DNA of 23,184 nt from Balneolaceae bacterium (GTDB taxonomy: Bacteria; Bacteroidota; Rhodothermia; Balneolales; Balneolaceae): positions 1-23,184 of the forward strand of contig SKWF01000302.1 of NCBI GenBank assembly GCA_007129085.1, written 5' to 3'. The notes beneath the pieces were generated by a model. The model searched no databases. It had not been told where the DNA came from and was given only the letters and a program-made list of their open reading frames with translations. The position numbers and the translations under genes are program-made. Shown here piece by piece: positions 6,482-15,600 of the stretch. Each line of letters starts with the position of its first letter. Position 1 is the stretch's first letter.

Positions 6482-8287
6482 ATGAACTACAGAACACCTG
6501 GTGTTTACATTGAAGAAATTTCCACATTGCCTGCATCGGTTGCGCAATCCGAAACTGCTATTCCGGCATTTATTGGATATACCCAAATCACAAAACAAAC
6601 TGATGGCGAGTCATTGATTAACGAGCCGGTCAGAATAGGCTCGATGATGGACTATGAAAAAATCTTTGGCGGGCCTCCCCTGCAAGAATTTGAGGTAACC
6701 CTTGAAGAAGACGAGCCTCATAAGCCAGAAACTGTTGAGTTTAAGGATGAAGAATCTCCCTTCCTTATGCATCATGCCCTGAACATGTTTTTCGCCAACG
6801 GCGGCGGTTCCTGCTACATCGTTTCCACCGGTGGGTATGTTGATGATGATGATAATCCTCATGTCCCAGATTACGACGAATTAAAATATGGGCTTGATGC
6901 CATCATAAAAAACGATGAGATCACACTGGTAGTGATTCCTGAAGCAGGCAGCTTGTCACACAAGAATCAGCACGAACTTTATGAAGACGTTCTTTCTCAC
7001 AACAAAGGGCAGGTTAACCGCTTTGGTATTTTCGACGTTAGAAAAGATGATGATGATGCCTCTGATTTTCGGGATGAAGTTAGCTCCGGCCCCATGGATA
7101 AAGCCGCAGCCTATTATCCCCACCTGAAAACCACGATTCGGTATCCATGGCAAAAAAACGGGGTACACTTTTCAGGTGGCCCTTTTGATGGTTTGAGCTG
7201 GCAGAAAGTTGATTCCGTATATCAAGTTCTTGAACTCAAAAAGCAGTTTAAAAGATTAGAAGAGAAGGTCGAAAAAAACAAACAGGAAAGTAAAGATGCC
7301 TTATCAGATGAAGTAAAATCGCTTTACAAAAGCGGGCTAAAACACTCACAAAATGCATTTCAAGTCATCAACGAGGCGGCTCTTCTAATTGAGGATGAGT
7401 CATTCGATGTTGATGGACCTGAAGACTTTCTTGACGAAGTGGATGACAAAGGTCTCTTCGACGACCTTAGTGAAGATGATAAGAAGTTGGATTTACTTAG
7501 TGATATTGCCGGAAATGATGGGAATAAAGGCAAAAGACAAGATGCTTTAGATGTTTTAGTACAAGCGCTTGGAAATGCTGAAGATGAGTTTGATGAAATC
7601 ATCAATGAAATTACCCAATTATCCGGCAACGAGAAGGAGGAGATTGAAAATTACTACACCAGCGATTTTAACTCTGCCTTAAACACCCTTTTGGATGAGA
7701 AAAGACTCACCATGCCCCCTTCATCGGCGATCGCAGGAGTTTATGCCAAAGTAGATGCCGATCGCGGTGTCTGGAAAGCACCCGCCAACGTGAGCCTGAG
7801 TAGGGTAAGTGCCCCTTCCGTGAAACTTACCAAATCAGAAAACGACAGGCTGAATGTTGACACCCAAAACGGCAAGTCGATCAATGCCATCCGATCTTTT
7901 CCCGGCAAAGGCACTGTTGTTTGGGGTGCCCGTACCCTGGATGGCAGTAGCAATGAGTGGCGATACGTATCTGTCCGACGATTCTTCAATATGGTAGAGG
8001 ACTCCGTAAAGAGTGCCTCGGGGCGCTTCGTGTTTGAGCCAAACGATGCGAACACCTGGGTAAAAGTAAAAGCAATGATTGAAAATTTTCTTACAACGCA
8101 ATGGAGATCCGGCGCCCTGATGGGATCGAAGCCGGAGGAGGCCTTTTTTGTGCATGTTGGCCTTGATGAAACCATGGATGAGAAAGATGTACTGGAAGGG
8201 CGAATGATTATTGAGATAGGTATGGCTGTTGTTCGACCCGCTGAATTTATCATACTCCGGTTTTCTCATAAAATGATGGAGTCTTAA
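6482..8287 (+). CDS. eCIS contractile sheath protein, second paralogue with about 185-residue inserted domain
   Basis: A 601-residue sheath protein sharing every conserved block of the first paralogue: YRTPGVYIEEI at the start, MFFANGGGSCYIVSTGGY (102-119), AAAYYPHLKTTI (208-219), MPPSSAIAGVYAKVDADRGVWKAPANV (from 411) and the RFFNMVE to FSHKMMES C-terminus. The extra length lies between residues 222 and 410, where the first paralogue has only about 65 residues. The insert begins with a Lys/Glu-rich, probably coiled-coil helix (ELKKQFKRLEEKVEKNKQES, 251-270) and continues as acidic, helical sequence rich in LSEDDKK-like segments. In phage and eCIS sheaths, added domains at this place sit on the outer surface. 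It may therefore decorate the particle or form a specific ring; that is inference. The reading frame is uninterrupted. Confidence 0.95.
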   Translation: MNYRTPGVYIEEISTLPASVAQSETAIPAFIGYTQITKQTDGESLINEPVRIGSMMDYEKIFGGPPLQEFEVTLEEDEPHKPETVEFKDEESPFLMHHALNMFFANGGGSCYIVSTGGYVDDDDNPHVPDYDELKYGLDAIIKNDEITLVVIPEAGSLSHKNQHELYEDVLSHNKGQVNRFGIFDVRKDDDDASDFRDEVSSGPMDKAAAYYPHLKTTIRYPWQKNGVHFSGGPFDGLSWQKVDSVYQVLELKKQFKRLEEKVEKNKQESKDALSDEVKSLYKSGLKHSQNAFQVINEAALLIEDESFDVDGPEDFLDEVDDKGLFDDLSEDDKKLDLLSDIAGNDGNKGKRQDALDVLVQALGNAEDEFDEIINEITQLSGNEKEEIENYYTSDFNSALNTLLDEKRLTMPPSSAIAGVYAKVDADRGVWKAPANVSLSRVSAPSVKLTKSENDRLNVDTQNGKSINAIRSFPGKGTVVWGARTLDGSSNEWRYVSVRRFFNMVEDSVKSASGRFVFEPNDANTWVKVKAMIENFLTTQWRSGALMGSKPEEAFFVHVGLDETMDEKDVLEGRMIIEIGMAVVRPAEFIILRFSHKMMES

Positions 8288-8341
8288 ACCAAGATTTTCA
8301 TACCCAACAAAATTTTTTAACCAGAAACAAAATCAACCATT

Positions 8342-8773
8342 ATGAGCGACTATCCTCTTGTAAAATTTCATTTTTCGGTAGAATGGGGCGGAACCAAAAT
8401 CGGCTTTACCGAGGTTTCCGGCCTGGACATCGACATCGAACCGATCGAATACCGCCACGGCGCCAGTCCTGAATACACCCCTACGAAAATGCCAGGACTA
8501 GTAAGTTACAGCAATATCACGCTGAGACGAGGCTCGTTTAAAGGGGACAACGAGTATTACGAATGGATGAACAGCGTGAGAATGAACAAAATTGAACGGC
8601 GTGATATTACCATAAGCCTACTCAATGAAGAGCACGATCCCATGGTGGTGTGGAAGATCAAAAATGCCTGGCCGGTTAAAATAGAATCCACCGACCTGGA
8701 TGCCGACGGCAACGAAGCCGCAATCGAGACGCTTGAACTGGCACACGAAGGATTAACCATCGAGTACACCTGA
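8342..8773 (+). CDS. eCIS inner tube protein, main tube (Pvc1/Afp1-like)
   Basis: A 143-residue protein of the phage-tail-tube/Hcp-like family. It shows the family opening YPLVKFHFSVEWGG, the FTEVSGLDIDIEPIEYRHG motif, the loop PGLVSYSNITLRRGSF, ISLLNEEHDPMVVWKIKNAWPVKI, and the closing DLDADGNEAAIETLELAHEGL. The protein forms the rigid hexameric-ring tube that carries payload and is driven into the target on sheath contraction. The length is typical for the family. It follows the sheath gene by 54 bp, and its stop codon overlaps the start of the next tube gene, indicating coupled translation and matched output. It is assigned as main tube because it most resembles the canonical sequence; the second paralogue could share that role. 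Confidence 0.95.
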   Translation: MSDYPLVKFHFSVEWGGTKIGFTEVSGLDIDIEPIEYRHGASPEYTPTKMPGLVSYSNITLRRGSFKGDNEYYEWMNSVRMNKIERRDITISLLNEEHDPMVVWKIKNAWPVKIESTDLDADGNEAAIETLELAHEGLTIEYT

Positions 8774-9216
8774 TGTCAGACAAATACCCGCCAGTCAGCT
8801 TTCATTACATCGTCTCCTTTAATGGAATAGGCGATAAAACGATCGATACGCAGTTTCAGTCGGTCTCCGGTTTATCGGTAGAGATGGACACGGAATCAAT
8901 AAATGAGGGCGGTGAAAACCGTTTTGCCCACCAACTGCCTGGCCGTGCATCCTACACAGACCTTGTTTTAAAACGTGGTTTTGCAAAGGATTCCGATCTA
9001 ATCGGATGGTTTCGTGACACATTCGAAAATATGATTATTAAGCCGGTTACCATCGATATCAGCCTCCTGAATGAAGAGCATGAGCCGCTTGTGTCCTGGA
9101 ACATCGTTCACGCATGGCCAAAGAAGTGGAGCATGTCTGATCTGGATGCCGAACAAAATGCCATTGCAATCGAAACGCTTGAAATGCATTACCGCACGTT
9201 TTCGATCAGCAGCTAA
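8773..9216 (+). CDS. eCIS inner tube protein, second paralogue (Pvc5/Afp5-like)
   Basis: A 147-residue paralogue of the preceding tube protein. It shares PPVSFHYIVSFNG, FQSVSGLSVEMDTESINEGG, LPGRASYTDLVLKRGF, ISLLNEEHEPLVSWNIVHAWPKKWSMSDLDAEQNAIAIETLEMHYRTF. In PVC/Afp particles Pvc5-type proteins make the first tube layer joined to the Pvc7 hub, so this copy probably forms the baseplate-proximal ring; this is inferred from order. The start codon shares a base with the upstream stop (TGATG), so translation is probably coupled. Confidence 0.93.
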   Translation: MSDKYPPVSFHYIVSFNGIGDKTIDTQFQSVSGLSVEMDTESINEGGENRFAHQLPGRASYTDLVLKRGFAKDSDLIGWFRDTFENMIIKPVTIDISLLNEEHEPLVSWNIVHAWPKKWSMSDLDAEQNAIAIETLEMHYRTFSISS

Positions 9217-9255
9217 TGTATTGACTTTTTAACGATCAATTAATTATTGACAAAA

Positions 9256-9438
9256 ATGCCCATTGAGATCAAAGAGTTGAACATCCGTGTAAATGTTGGT
9301 TGCAACGACAACGACTCCGGCCCGGATCCTGACGAACCGGAAAACGATCAATCCTCTTCAGCCGGAAATATTGATAGAGTAGTAGAACAGTGCGTAGAGC
9401 AGGTTCTTGAGGTAATAAGAAAGCAGGATCAGCGGTAA
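9256..9438 (+). CDS. Small DUF5908 protein at the Pvc6 position
   Basis: A 60-residue protein beginning MPIEIKELNIRVNVG, the typical opening of DUF5908 proteins, which sit between tube and LysM genes in many eCIS loci. A Cys-containing, Asp/Glu/Pro-rich middle (NDNDSGPDPDEPEND) is followed by a short helix RVVEQCVEQVLEVIRKQDQR. Its function is not established; the position corresponds to Pvc6/Afp6. I use the ATG at 9256. A TTG three codons upstream could also start the frame but is less likely, because homologues begin with MPIEI. There is no signal peptide, and the small size suggests an assembly or adaptor role rather than a main structural one. Confidence 0.75.
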   Translation: MPIEIKELNIRVNVGCNDNDSGPDPDEPENDQSSSAGNIDRVVEQCVEQVLEVIRKQDQR

Positions 9439-9472
9439 TGAGTGAAAATTGTAACACCAATTATTATTCCAC

Positions 9473-10159
9473 ATGAGTGAAGTGCTAAAAATGACGATTA
9501 TGGGATTTTCAGACCCGAAGTTTTCGGTAAAAGCATTAATACCCCCTTTTACCGCTCATGTTAACCCGGATTCTTACACACAATCCACTTCGATCTGCTA
9601 CTCCGACGAGCAGGCACCGGGCACCAGTTCAGGTAGTGAAAAGCAAAGCCATACAAAATCCAGGGAAATGTCTTTTGAACTGCTTTTGGATCGTACCGGT
9701 GCCCTTGGGCATACCCAGCCCGGACCAATAGGGGTGGAAAAAGATATCAAACATTTTAAAACCCTCACTCTCGAGTACGACGGAAAAATCCACAAACCTC
9801 GCTACCTGGTACTGCTGTGGGGCACACTTATTTTTTACTGCCAATTAAAAAGCCTCAGTGTTGAATACAAAATGTTCAACAAAGACGGTATTCCCGTTCG
9901 TGCCGTGCTGAAAACCAAATTCAAAGAATTTATAGAGATAAAACTTCGCACAATTTTTGAACATAAAAGCTCACCGGATCTCACCCACGTGCGCACAGTG
10001 AAGGAAGGAGATACTCTGCCCATGCTGTCCCATGAAATTTACGGTGATTCCGGTTACTACATGGAAGTGGCACGAGTCAATAACATCGTCAATTTCAGAA
10101 ATCTGGAGCCCGGGCGTGAAATAAAATTTCCACCTATTGAAAAGCTGGAGTCTGACTGA
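9473..10159 (+). CDS. eCIS tube-initiation/hub protein with LysM-like domain (Pvc7/Afp7-like)
   Basis: A 228-residue protein. Residues 1-160 match the contractile-injection-system tube-protein N-terminal domain: FTAHVNPDSYTQ, LSFELLLDRTG-type MSFELLLDRTGA, then LVLLWGTLIFYCQLKSLSVEYKMFNKDGIPVRAVLKTKFKEF. Residues 172-221 are LysM-like: HVRTVKEGDTLPMLSHEIYG, then YYMEVARVNNIVNFRNLEPG, then IKFPP. In PVC this protein joins the trimeric spike hub to the hexameric tube, and the LysM part lies in the baseplate core rather than binding peptidoglycan. It overlaps the spike gene by one base (TGATG), so the two parts of the hub are translationally coupled. The ATG at 9473 is preferred; a second Met lies at residue 7. 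Confidence 0.92.
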   Translation: MSEVLKMTIMGFSDPKFSVKALIPPFTAHVNPDSYTQSTSICYSDEQAPGTSSGSEKQSHTKSREMSFELLLDRTGALGHTQPGPIGVEKDIKHFKTLTLEYDGKIHKPRYLVLLWGTLIFYCQLKSLSVEYKMFNKDGIPVRAVLKTKFKEFIEIKLRTIFEHKSSPDLTHVRTVKEGDTLPMLSHEIYGDSGYYMEVARVNNIVNFRNLEPGREIKFPPIEKLESD

Positions 10160-11907
10160 TGATGAACGGAACTTTGAACCGCGATAAATCGACCGACCTC
10201 GTTACATTTGAACTGTTGGTGAATGGTGTACCGCTGCCCCAAACGGTAGAGGTTTTTTCTATCGATATCTGGAAAGAATTGAACCGGATTCCCCGCGCCA
10301 ACATCGTAATCCTCGACGGTGATCCTGCGGAAGAACGCTTTAAGGTTAGTGAAGAAGACTGGTTTATTCCCGGTAACGAGATTGAAATCCTGGCAGGATA
10401 TCATTCCGACAACCAGCGAGTGTTTGGTGGTATCGTTACGACCCACTCCATCAAGGTGCGACAAAACGGAGCAAACCGGCTTATCGTGGAGTGTTGCGAT
10501 AAGGCGGTACAAATGACCACCCTGCCAAAAAGCCGTTATTTCTACGAAGTGAAAGAGAGTAACCTGTTTCGTGAAATAATTCAACAATATAATGGGTTGA
10601 AGGCTGATGTTGACGACACCGGTTATACTCATAATGAGTTGGTGCAGTACCAGTGTACAGATTGGGATTTCATACTTAACAGAGCAGATGTAAACGGCAT
10701 GTTTTGTAGTGTTGACAGAGGTACAGTCGCCATAAAAAAACCTGATTTTACACAGAGCCCGGTCCATAAAGTCGTTTTCGGCAGAAACCTCTTTGAAATA
10801 GATGCCGGCATTGACGCATCCACACAACTTTCCGGTGTGAAGGGCACCTCATGGGATTTCTCAAAAACAGAGTCCTCCGGTATGGATGCTTCTTCTCAAA
10901 ATCCGGCTTCACCCGGTAACATAGAAAATTCTGACCTTTCGGAAGTCTTAGATAACCGTGAATGGATATTACGAAGCGGCGGTAAAATTCCTGTTGAATT
11001 GATGCAGGCCTGGGTTAACGCAAAGCAGATGAAGCATGAACTTGCAAAGGTTCGCGGCCGGGTTAGAATTGAGGGTGCTGAACTCTCCCCCGGCAATATC
11101 ATTTCACTTAAGGGGCTCGGAGACCGCTTTAATGGCAATGCATTTGTAAGTGGCGTAAAACATTCAATCGGCGGTGGCGAATGGATGACTGATATCCAGT
11201 ATGGCTTATCCCCGGAGTGGTTTGCGGAACAGTATAAAATATCATCTCAGCCTGCATCGGGTCTGCATGCTTCTATCAGCGGCTTGCATGTGGGTTTGGT
11301 AACCCAGATTCAAGATGACCCTGATGGTGATGAACGAATTATGGTGCGGCTGCCAATCGTAGATGCCGACGATCAAGGGGTATGGGCACGACTCGCAACG
11401 ACCGGTGCAGGCAATGGACGCGGTTTGGTGTTCAGGCCTGAAATTGGTGACGAGGTAATCGTCGGTTTTGTGGACGACGACCCTAACCAGCCTGTGATTT
11501 TGGGGTCAGTTCATAGTGCAAATAACCCCTCTCCGATTGAAGCAGATGATGAAAACCAAGAAAAAGGGTGGGTAACCTTCAGCGGAATTGAATGGAAAGT
11601 CAATGAAGAAAAACCATCGCTAAAGGTAAAGATGCCATCCGGCCGGGCAGTTAAAATGGATGATGATGAAGGGAAAATACAGTTTAAAGATGGAGAGGGT
11701 AATAAAATCACCCTCAACTCAGATGGTATAACCATTGAAACAACCGGGGATCTGAACCTAAAGGCGGGCGGTGATATCAATATTAACGCCGGGACAAACC
11801 TGAATGCGGAGGCCAATGCCGGTTTCACGGCAAAAGGGAGCGGCTCCGCAGAAATTTCGTCAAGCGGGCAAACCGTTGTTAAAGGCTCCCTGGTGCAGAT
11901 AAACTAA
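10159..11907 (+). CDS. eCIS spike protein, VgrG/gp27-gp5-like (Pvc8/Afp8-like)
   Basis: A 582-residue fused spike hub. Residues 1-350 are gp27-like (VFSIDIWKELNRIPRANIVILDGD, then PGNEIEILAGYH and VFGGIVTTHSIKV, then the TDWDFILNRADVNGMF segment). Residues about 375-455 form the gp5 OB-fold: GLVTQIQDDPDGDERIMVRLP, GVWARLATTGAGNGRG, FRPEIGDEVIVGFVDDDPNQPVILGSVH. From about 487 to 580 there is a repetitive, Gly/Asn-rich triple-stranded beta-helix (LKVKMPSGRAVKMDDDEG, ITLNSDGITIETTGDLNLKAGG). The trimer forms the needle that punctures the target and carries the PAAR tip. No C-terminal effector extension is present. Two adjacent ATGs (10159 and 10162) are possible starts. The gene is coupled to the hub gene upstream and lies 29 bp before the PAAR gene. 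Confidence 0.95.
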   Translation: MMNGTLNRDKSTDLVTFELLVNGVPLPQTVEVFSIDIWKELNRIPRANIVILDGDPAEERFKVSEEDWFIPGNEIEILAGYHSDNQRVFGGIVTTHSIKVRQNGANRLIVECCDKAVQMTTLPKSRYFYEVKESNLFREIIQQYNGLKADVDDTGYTHNELVQYQCTDWDFILNRADVNGMFCSVDRGTVAIKKPDFTQSPVHKVVFGRNLFEIDAGIDASTQLSGVKGTSWDFSKTESSGMDASSQNPASPGNIENSDLSEVLDNREWILRSGGKIPVELMQAWVNAKQMKHELAKVRGRVRIEGAELSPGNIISLKGLGDRFNGNAFVSGVKHSIGGGEWMTDIQYGLSPEWFAEQYKISSQPASGLHASISGLHVGLVTQIQDDPDGDERIMVRLPIVDADDQGVWARLATTGAGNGRGLVFRPEIGDEVIVGFVDDDPNQPVILGSVHSANNPSPIEADDENQEKGWVTFSGIEWKVNEEKPSLKVKMPSGRAVKMDDDEGKIQFKDGEGNKITLNSDGITIETTGDLNLKAGGDININAGTNLNAEANAGFTAKGSGSAEISSSGQTVVKGSLVQIN

Positions 11908-11936
11908 AATTTCAAAATTATCATAGTTCTATATTT

Positions 11937-12227
11937 ATGAGTCTTGCAGCCAGAGTTACTGATATGCACACCTGCCCGATGACAACGGGCACAACTCCAC
12001 ATGTTGGCGGGCCGATTATGCCCGCAGGTGCTCCAACGGTATTAATTGGTGGCATGCCTGCTGCCCGAATGGGTGACATGGCTGCCTGTACCGGTCCCGT
12101 GGACAGCATCATTCAGGGGTCATCAACAGTGTTAATTGAAGGAATGCCTGCCGCACGAATGGGTGACGCTACGGCTCACGGCGGATCCATCACCGCAGGA
12201 GAAGCAACCGTTCTGATAGGAGGTTAA
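11937..12227 (+). CDS. PAAR-repeat spike tip protein (Pvc10/Afp10-like)
   Basis: A 96-residue PAAR protein that sharpens the tip of the VgrG-like spike. It consists of a repeated motif: TVLIGGMPAARMGDMAACTG (34-53) and TVLIEGMPAARMGDATAHGG (64-83), and it ends TVLIGG. Likely zinc ligands are among H11, C13, H22, C51 and H81, spaced as in known PAAR tips, which use three His and one Cys. No toxin domain is fused. Its stop codon is 2 bp from the gp25 start. PAAR comes before gp25 here, whereas in the Photorhabdus and Serratia clusters the gp25 gene comes first. Confidence 0.95.
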   Translation: MSLAARVTDMHTCPMTTGTTPHVGGPIMPAGAPTVLIGGMPAARMGDMAACTGPVDSIIQGSSTVLIEGMPAARMGDATAHGGSITAGEATVLIGG

Positions 12228-12229
12228 TT

Positions 12230-12640
12230 ATGGAAACGAATCCAGACTTTACAGGGCGTGGATGGAGCTTCCCTCCAGAATTTGACAAATCAAAGAGGGG
12301 CGTGGCTATGACGACCGGCCGTGAAGACATTGAACGCAGCCTGGAAATTCTATTAGGCACTATTCGCGGCGAACGTGTAATGCGCCCTGATTACGGTAGC
12401 AATCTTGATGAAATGATGTTTGAATCATTTGATCAATCAATGAAAACATACCTTACTCAATCCCTTGAGACCGCCATTTTGTATCACGAGCCACGCATAG
12501 AACCCCTGAGAGTCGAGTTGGATGATAGCGAAATTTATGAGGGTAAAATCCTCATTGAAATTGAATATAAAATCCGCTCAACCAATTCGCGGTTTAACAT
12601 GGTTTATCCATTCTATATCGATGAAGGATCTGAATTATAG
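12230..12640 (+). CDS. gp25-like baseplate wedge protein (Pvc9/Afp9-like)
   Basis: A 136-residue protein of the GPW/gp25 family. The core is GREDIERSLEILLGTIRGERVMRPDYGSNLDEMMFE, containing the conserved EP-R-like turn further on (YHEPRIEPLRVELDD) and the closing ILIEIEYKIRSTNSRFNMVYPFYI. Despite the family's historic lysozyme label, gp25 proteins nucleate sheath assembly at the baseplate by mimicking a sheath handshake domain. The start is taken as the ATG immediately after the PAAR stop, with a ribosome site aggagg at the end of the PAAR gene. Eleven bases separate it from the large baseplate gene, consistent with one transcript. Confidence 0.95.
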   Translation: METNPDFTGRGWSFPPEFDKSKRGVAMTTGREDIERSLEILLGTIRGERVMRPDYGSNLDEMMFESFDQSMKTYLTQSLETAILYHEPRIEPLRVELDDSEIYEGKILIEIEYKIRSTNSRFNMVYPFYIDEGSEL

Positions 12641-12651
12641 ACAATACACAC

Positions 12652-15600
12652 ATGAGTAAAAGCTGTGAACATACCAACCCGCTATCGCGCCAGGGAACTT
12701 CCCAGTCCGATAGAGATTCTGCAGCACTGAGTCCGGAAAAAGTAAAACTGCATGATCTTGGGCCAAACGAATGGATGGAATTCGCAGAAGAGTATGCTAA
12801 GCATGTAAACTATTATTCTCCCGGGAATATACAGCAACCTTCCGGAGACTGGCAGAATTTTTTTGAACAACGACAAGAGAGCCTCAACATCTCCGCTGAT
12901 TATACCGGTGGAGATACTGATCCCTATTTAGGGCTTTTTATTGCGTTCCTGAAGCTTCTGAATTTCCCGCAAAAAAGCCTGAATGAGCTTCCCAGAAAGC
13001 ACCTGAACTATTACTACAGGGATGTACTGCGCCTTAAAGAGAAACCGTATCGGCCAGACAAGGTTCATGCCCTTTTTGAACTCGCTAAAAATGCCCGTGA
13101 CACCCTGGTTGAAGAAGGGACTTTACTGGATGCTGGAAACGACACCGACGGGAACCCTCTTCGTTACAAACTTACCTCTCCGCTGGTTGTGAATCATTCA
13201 AAAGTGGAAGCTATAAAGTCGGTTTTTACAGATGACGGATTTTTAAGATTTGCACACAACGCCCGTCACCCTGAAGGGAAGAATGATAATCCTGATGAAC
13301 AGACGACGTGGAGTGCCTTCGGAGATAAAAGCTGGCAAAAAGCCGATCTATCTTTTTACATGGCTTCCCCCGTACTATTTCTGAAAGAGAGCGAGAGAAC
13401 CATTACAGTGAGGTTGAAATTTGATGACACGACTGATTTTTCCGGGATTGAAATGAAAGCAGCAGTTACCACAGAAGAAGAGTGGCTTTCATTCGATAAT
13501 GTTTCGCCAGAGGTAAATGATAAAGAGATCAAACTGGACATAAATCTAAAAGCTGATGATGACCCGGTTACCGGATATGATGAAAAGGTTCACGAAAGCG
13601 GCCTGAAAACGGATCACCCGGCTCTTAAAATCACCTTCACCGACCCTGAAGATTACACGTTGATCCGAGACCTGGAACTGGAGGAAGCAACCATTTCTGT
13701 GGAAGTAAAAGAAGTAAAAACCCTGCATTTGCGCAATGAGCTTGGAAACCTGGATCCATCGAAACCATTTATGCCATTCGGGCCCCAACCAAAGATTGAT
13801 TCAAAACTAAGCGTTGCTTTTGACGAAATGGCTGGAAAGCCGGTGACTAATATCGGGCTGAATTTACACTGGTTAAACCTCCCTGATGATTTTACAGATC
13901 ATTACAGCGCCTACGAAGACTTGATTGAAATGCCTCTAAAAATGACAATGAAGGCTACTTTTGTACCGATTGAAGAAGAACCAAATAACTTTCAAGATAG
14001 ATCAAAAGCTTCATTCTCGAAATATTTCAGACACTCCCTGAAACCGGGTAGTGGACCTCACACCCCCTCCCTTTACCAACACACTCCTCAAGCTGATGAA
14101 GTGCTTAAGAAAGAGTTTGTTGATCAAATTAAACCTATTTCTGAACAGAAAATACCAGTAAAAGAAGACCCCAAAGACCCACTTCGAAAGGAATATAAAG
14201 TAGATGTAAATTCAAATTATAGCGATTCAAAAGATCCTTTTAAGCTATTTCCAGATGATAGTACCGTTACTAATATTAAAATAAGCGGTGCGCCAGTAGC
14301 CACCAGCGATCCAAACGTAGACCTAAGGCTTAAAAAATCATTTTTCCACGACCTCTATCCGAAAGTTTACTTGAAGGCTACTATCAATGCAGATGGTAAC
14401 ATAGAGGCGGACGACATACCCAACCCACCCTATACACCACTTCTGGATGAATTAACTCTTGATTACACAGCCGAAGTCACAATTGATACAGACACTTCTG
14501 GTTATGCTGCAGAAGATGCGAAGATTACTCTTTTCCGACAGCATCCCTTCGGCACAGAACATGTAACAGAGAGAAACCCATCGCTTCTCCCGGATTATCG
14601 AGAAAATTCGCTATTTATCGGTCTTAAAGGTCTCAAACCGGGCAACAATCTCAACCTGCTTTTCCAGGTAGATGAAGGGAGCGAAAACCCCGAACACAGC
14701 CACTTCGAAGATGGAGAAGAACCCAAGTGGTGGGTGCTGACCAGTGACAAGTGGCATGAGCTGGAGGGAAGCGCCATCGTGCGGAACAACACCAACAACT
14801 TTCTGAGGTCGGGAATCGTGGAGCTGCAAATTCCGCGTGAAGCCACTCATGAGCACAGCCTTATGCCTTCCGGTCTTTCCTGGCTTTGCATCCGCCTAAA
14901 GGAGAAAAAACAGACCGATTCTGTTCCGAAGTTTATCAACATACACGCACAGGTGGCTGAAGCTGTTTTTGAGGATAATGAGAACGGTAAAGACCACCTC
15001 GAAAATTCATTGCCGGCAGAGAGTATCAGTCAACTCGTGTACCGCAGATCTTCTGTGAAATCCGTAGAACAGCCTTATTCGTCGTTCGGAGGGGCTCAAC
15101 CTGAATCATCCGCCTCTTTTTACAGGCGCGTTAGCGAGCGGTTGCGGCATAAAAATCGCGCTGTTTCAATCTGGGACTATGAACACCTGGTTCTGGAAGA
15201 GTTTTCTGAAATCTACAAGGTGAAATGTCTGAATCACACCCAAAGCAGCGGGGATAATCTCAACCAGCTTGCACCCGGTCAAATCACGCTGGTGCTTGTA
15301 CCAAAGCTACCGGAAAGCAGTTCTCCAGCCCGCTTTTACCCGAAGGCAAGCCAGGACCTGATGGACAGAGTGCACAATTTTCTTAAACCAAAAATGTCTC
15401 TGCACACAAACCTTCATGTTGTAAATCCGGATTATGAAAAAATCTCCTTTGAGTTTGGAGTAAAATTCAAAAGCGGCCTTGATTTTAATTACCACAAAAA
15501 CCGCGCTGAAGAAGACCTGAAAAAACTGCTTACGCCCTGGATGTTCGACCACTCAGAGGAAATCCGCTTCGGCGAATCGTTCTACAAGTATGAAATTATT

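Noticed and set aside
9247..9255. TTG start for the DUF5908 gene
   Set aside because: It adds only three residues; the ATG at 9256 gives the conserved MPIEI start.
10057..10827. 256-aa minus-strand frame opposite the spike gene
   Set aside because: Long but antisense to a clear VgrG-like coding sequence, with no recognisable domains.
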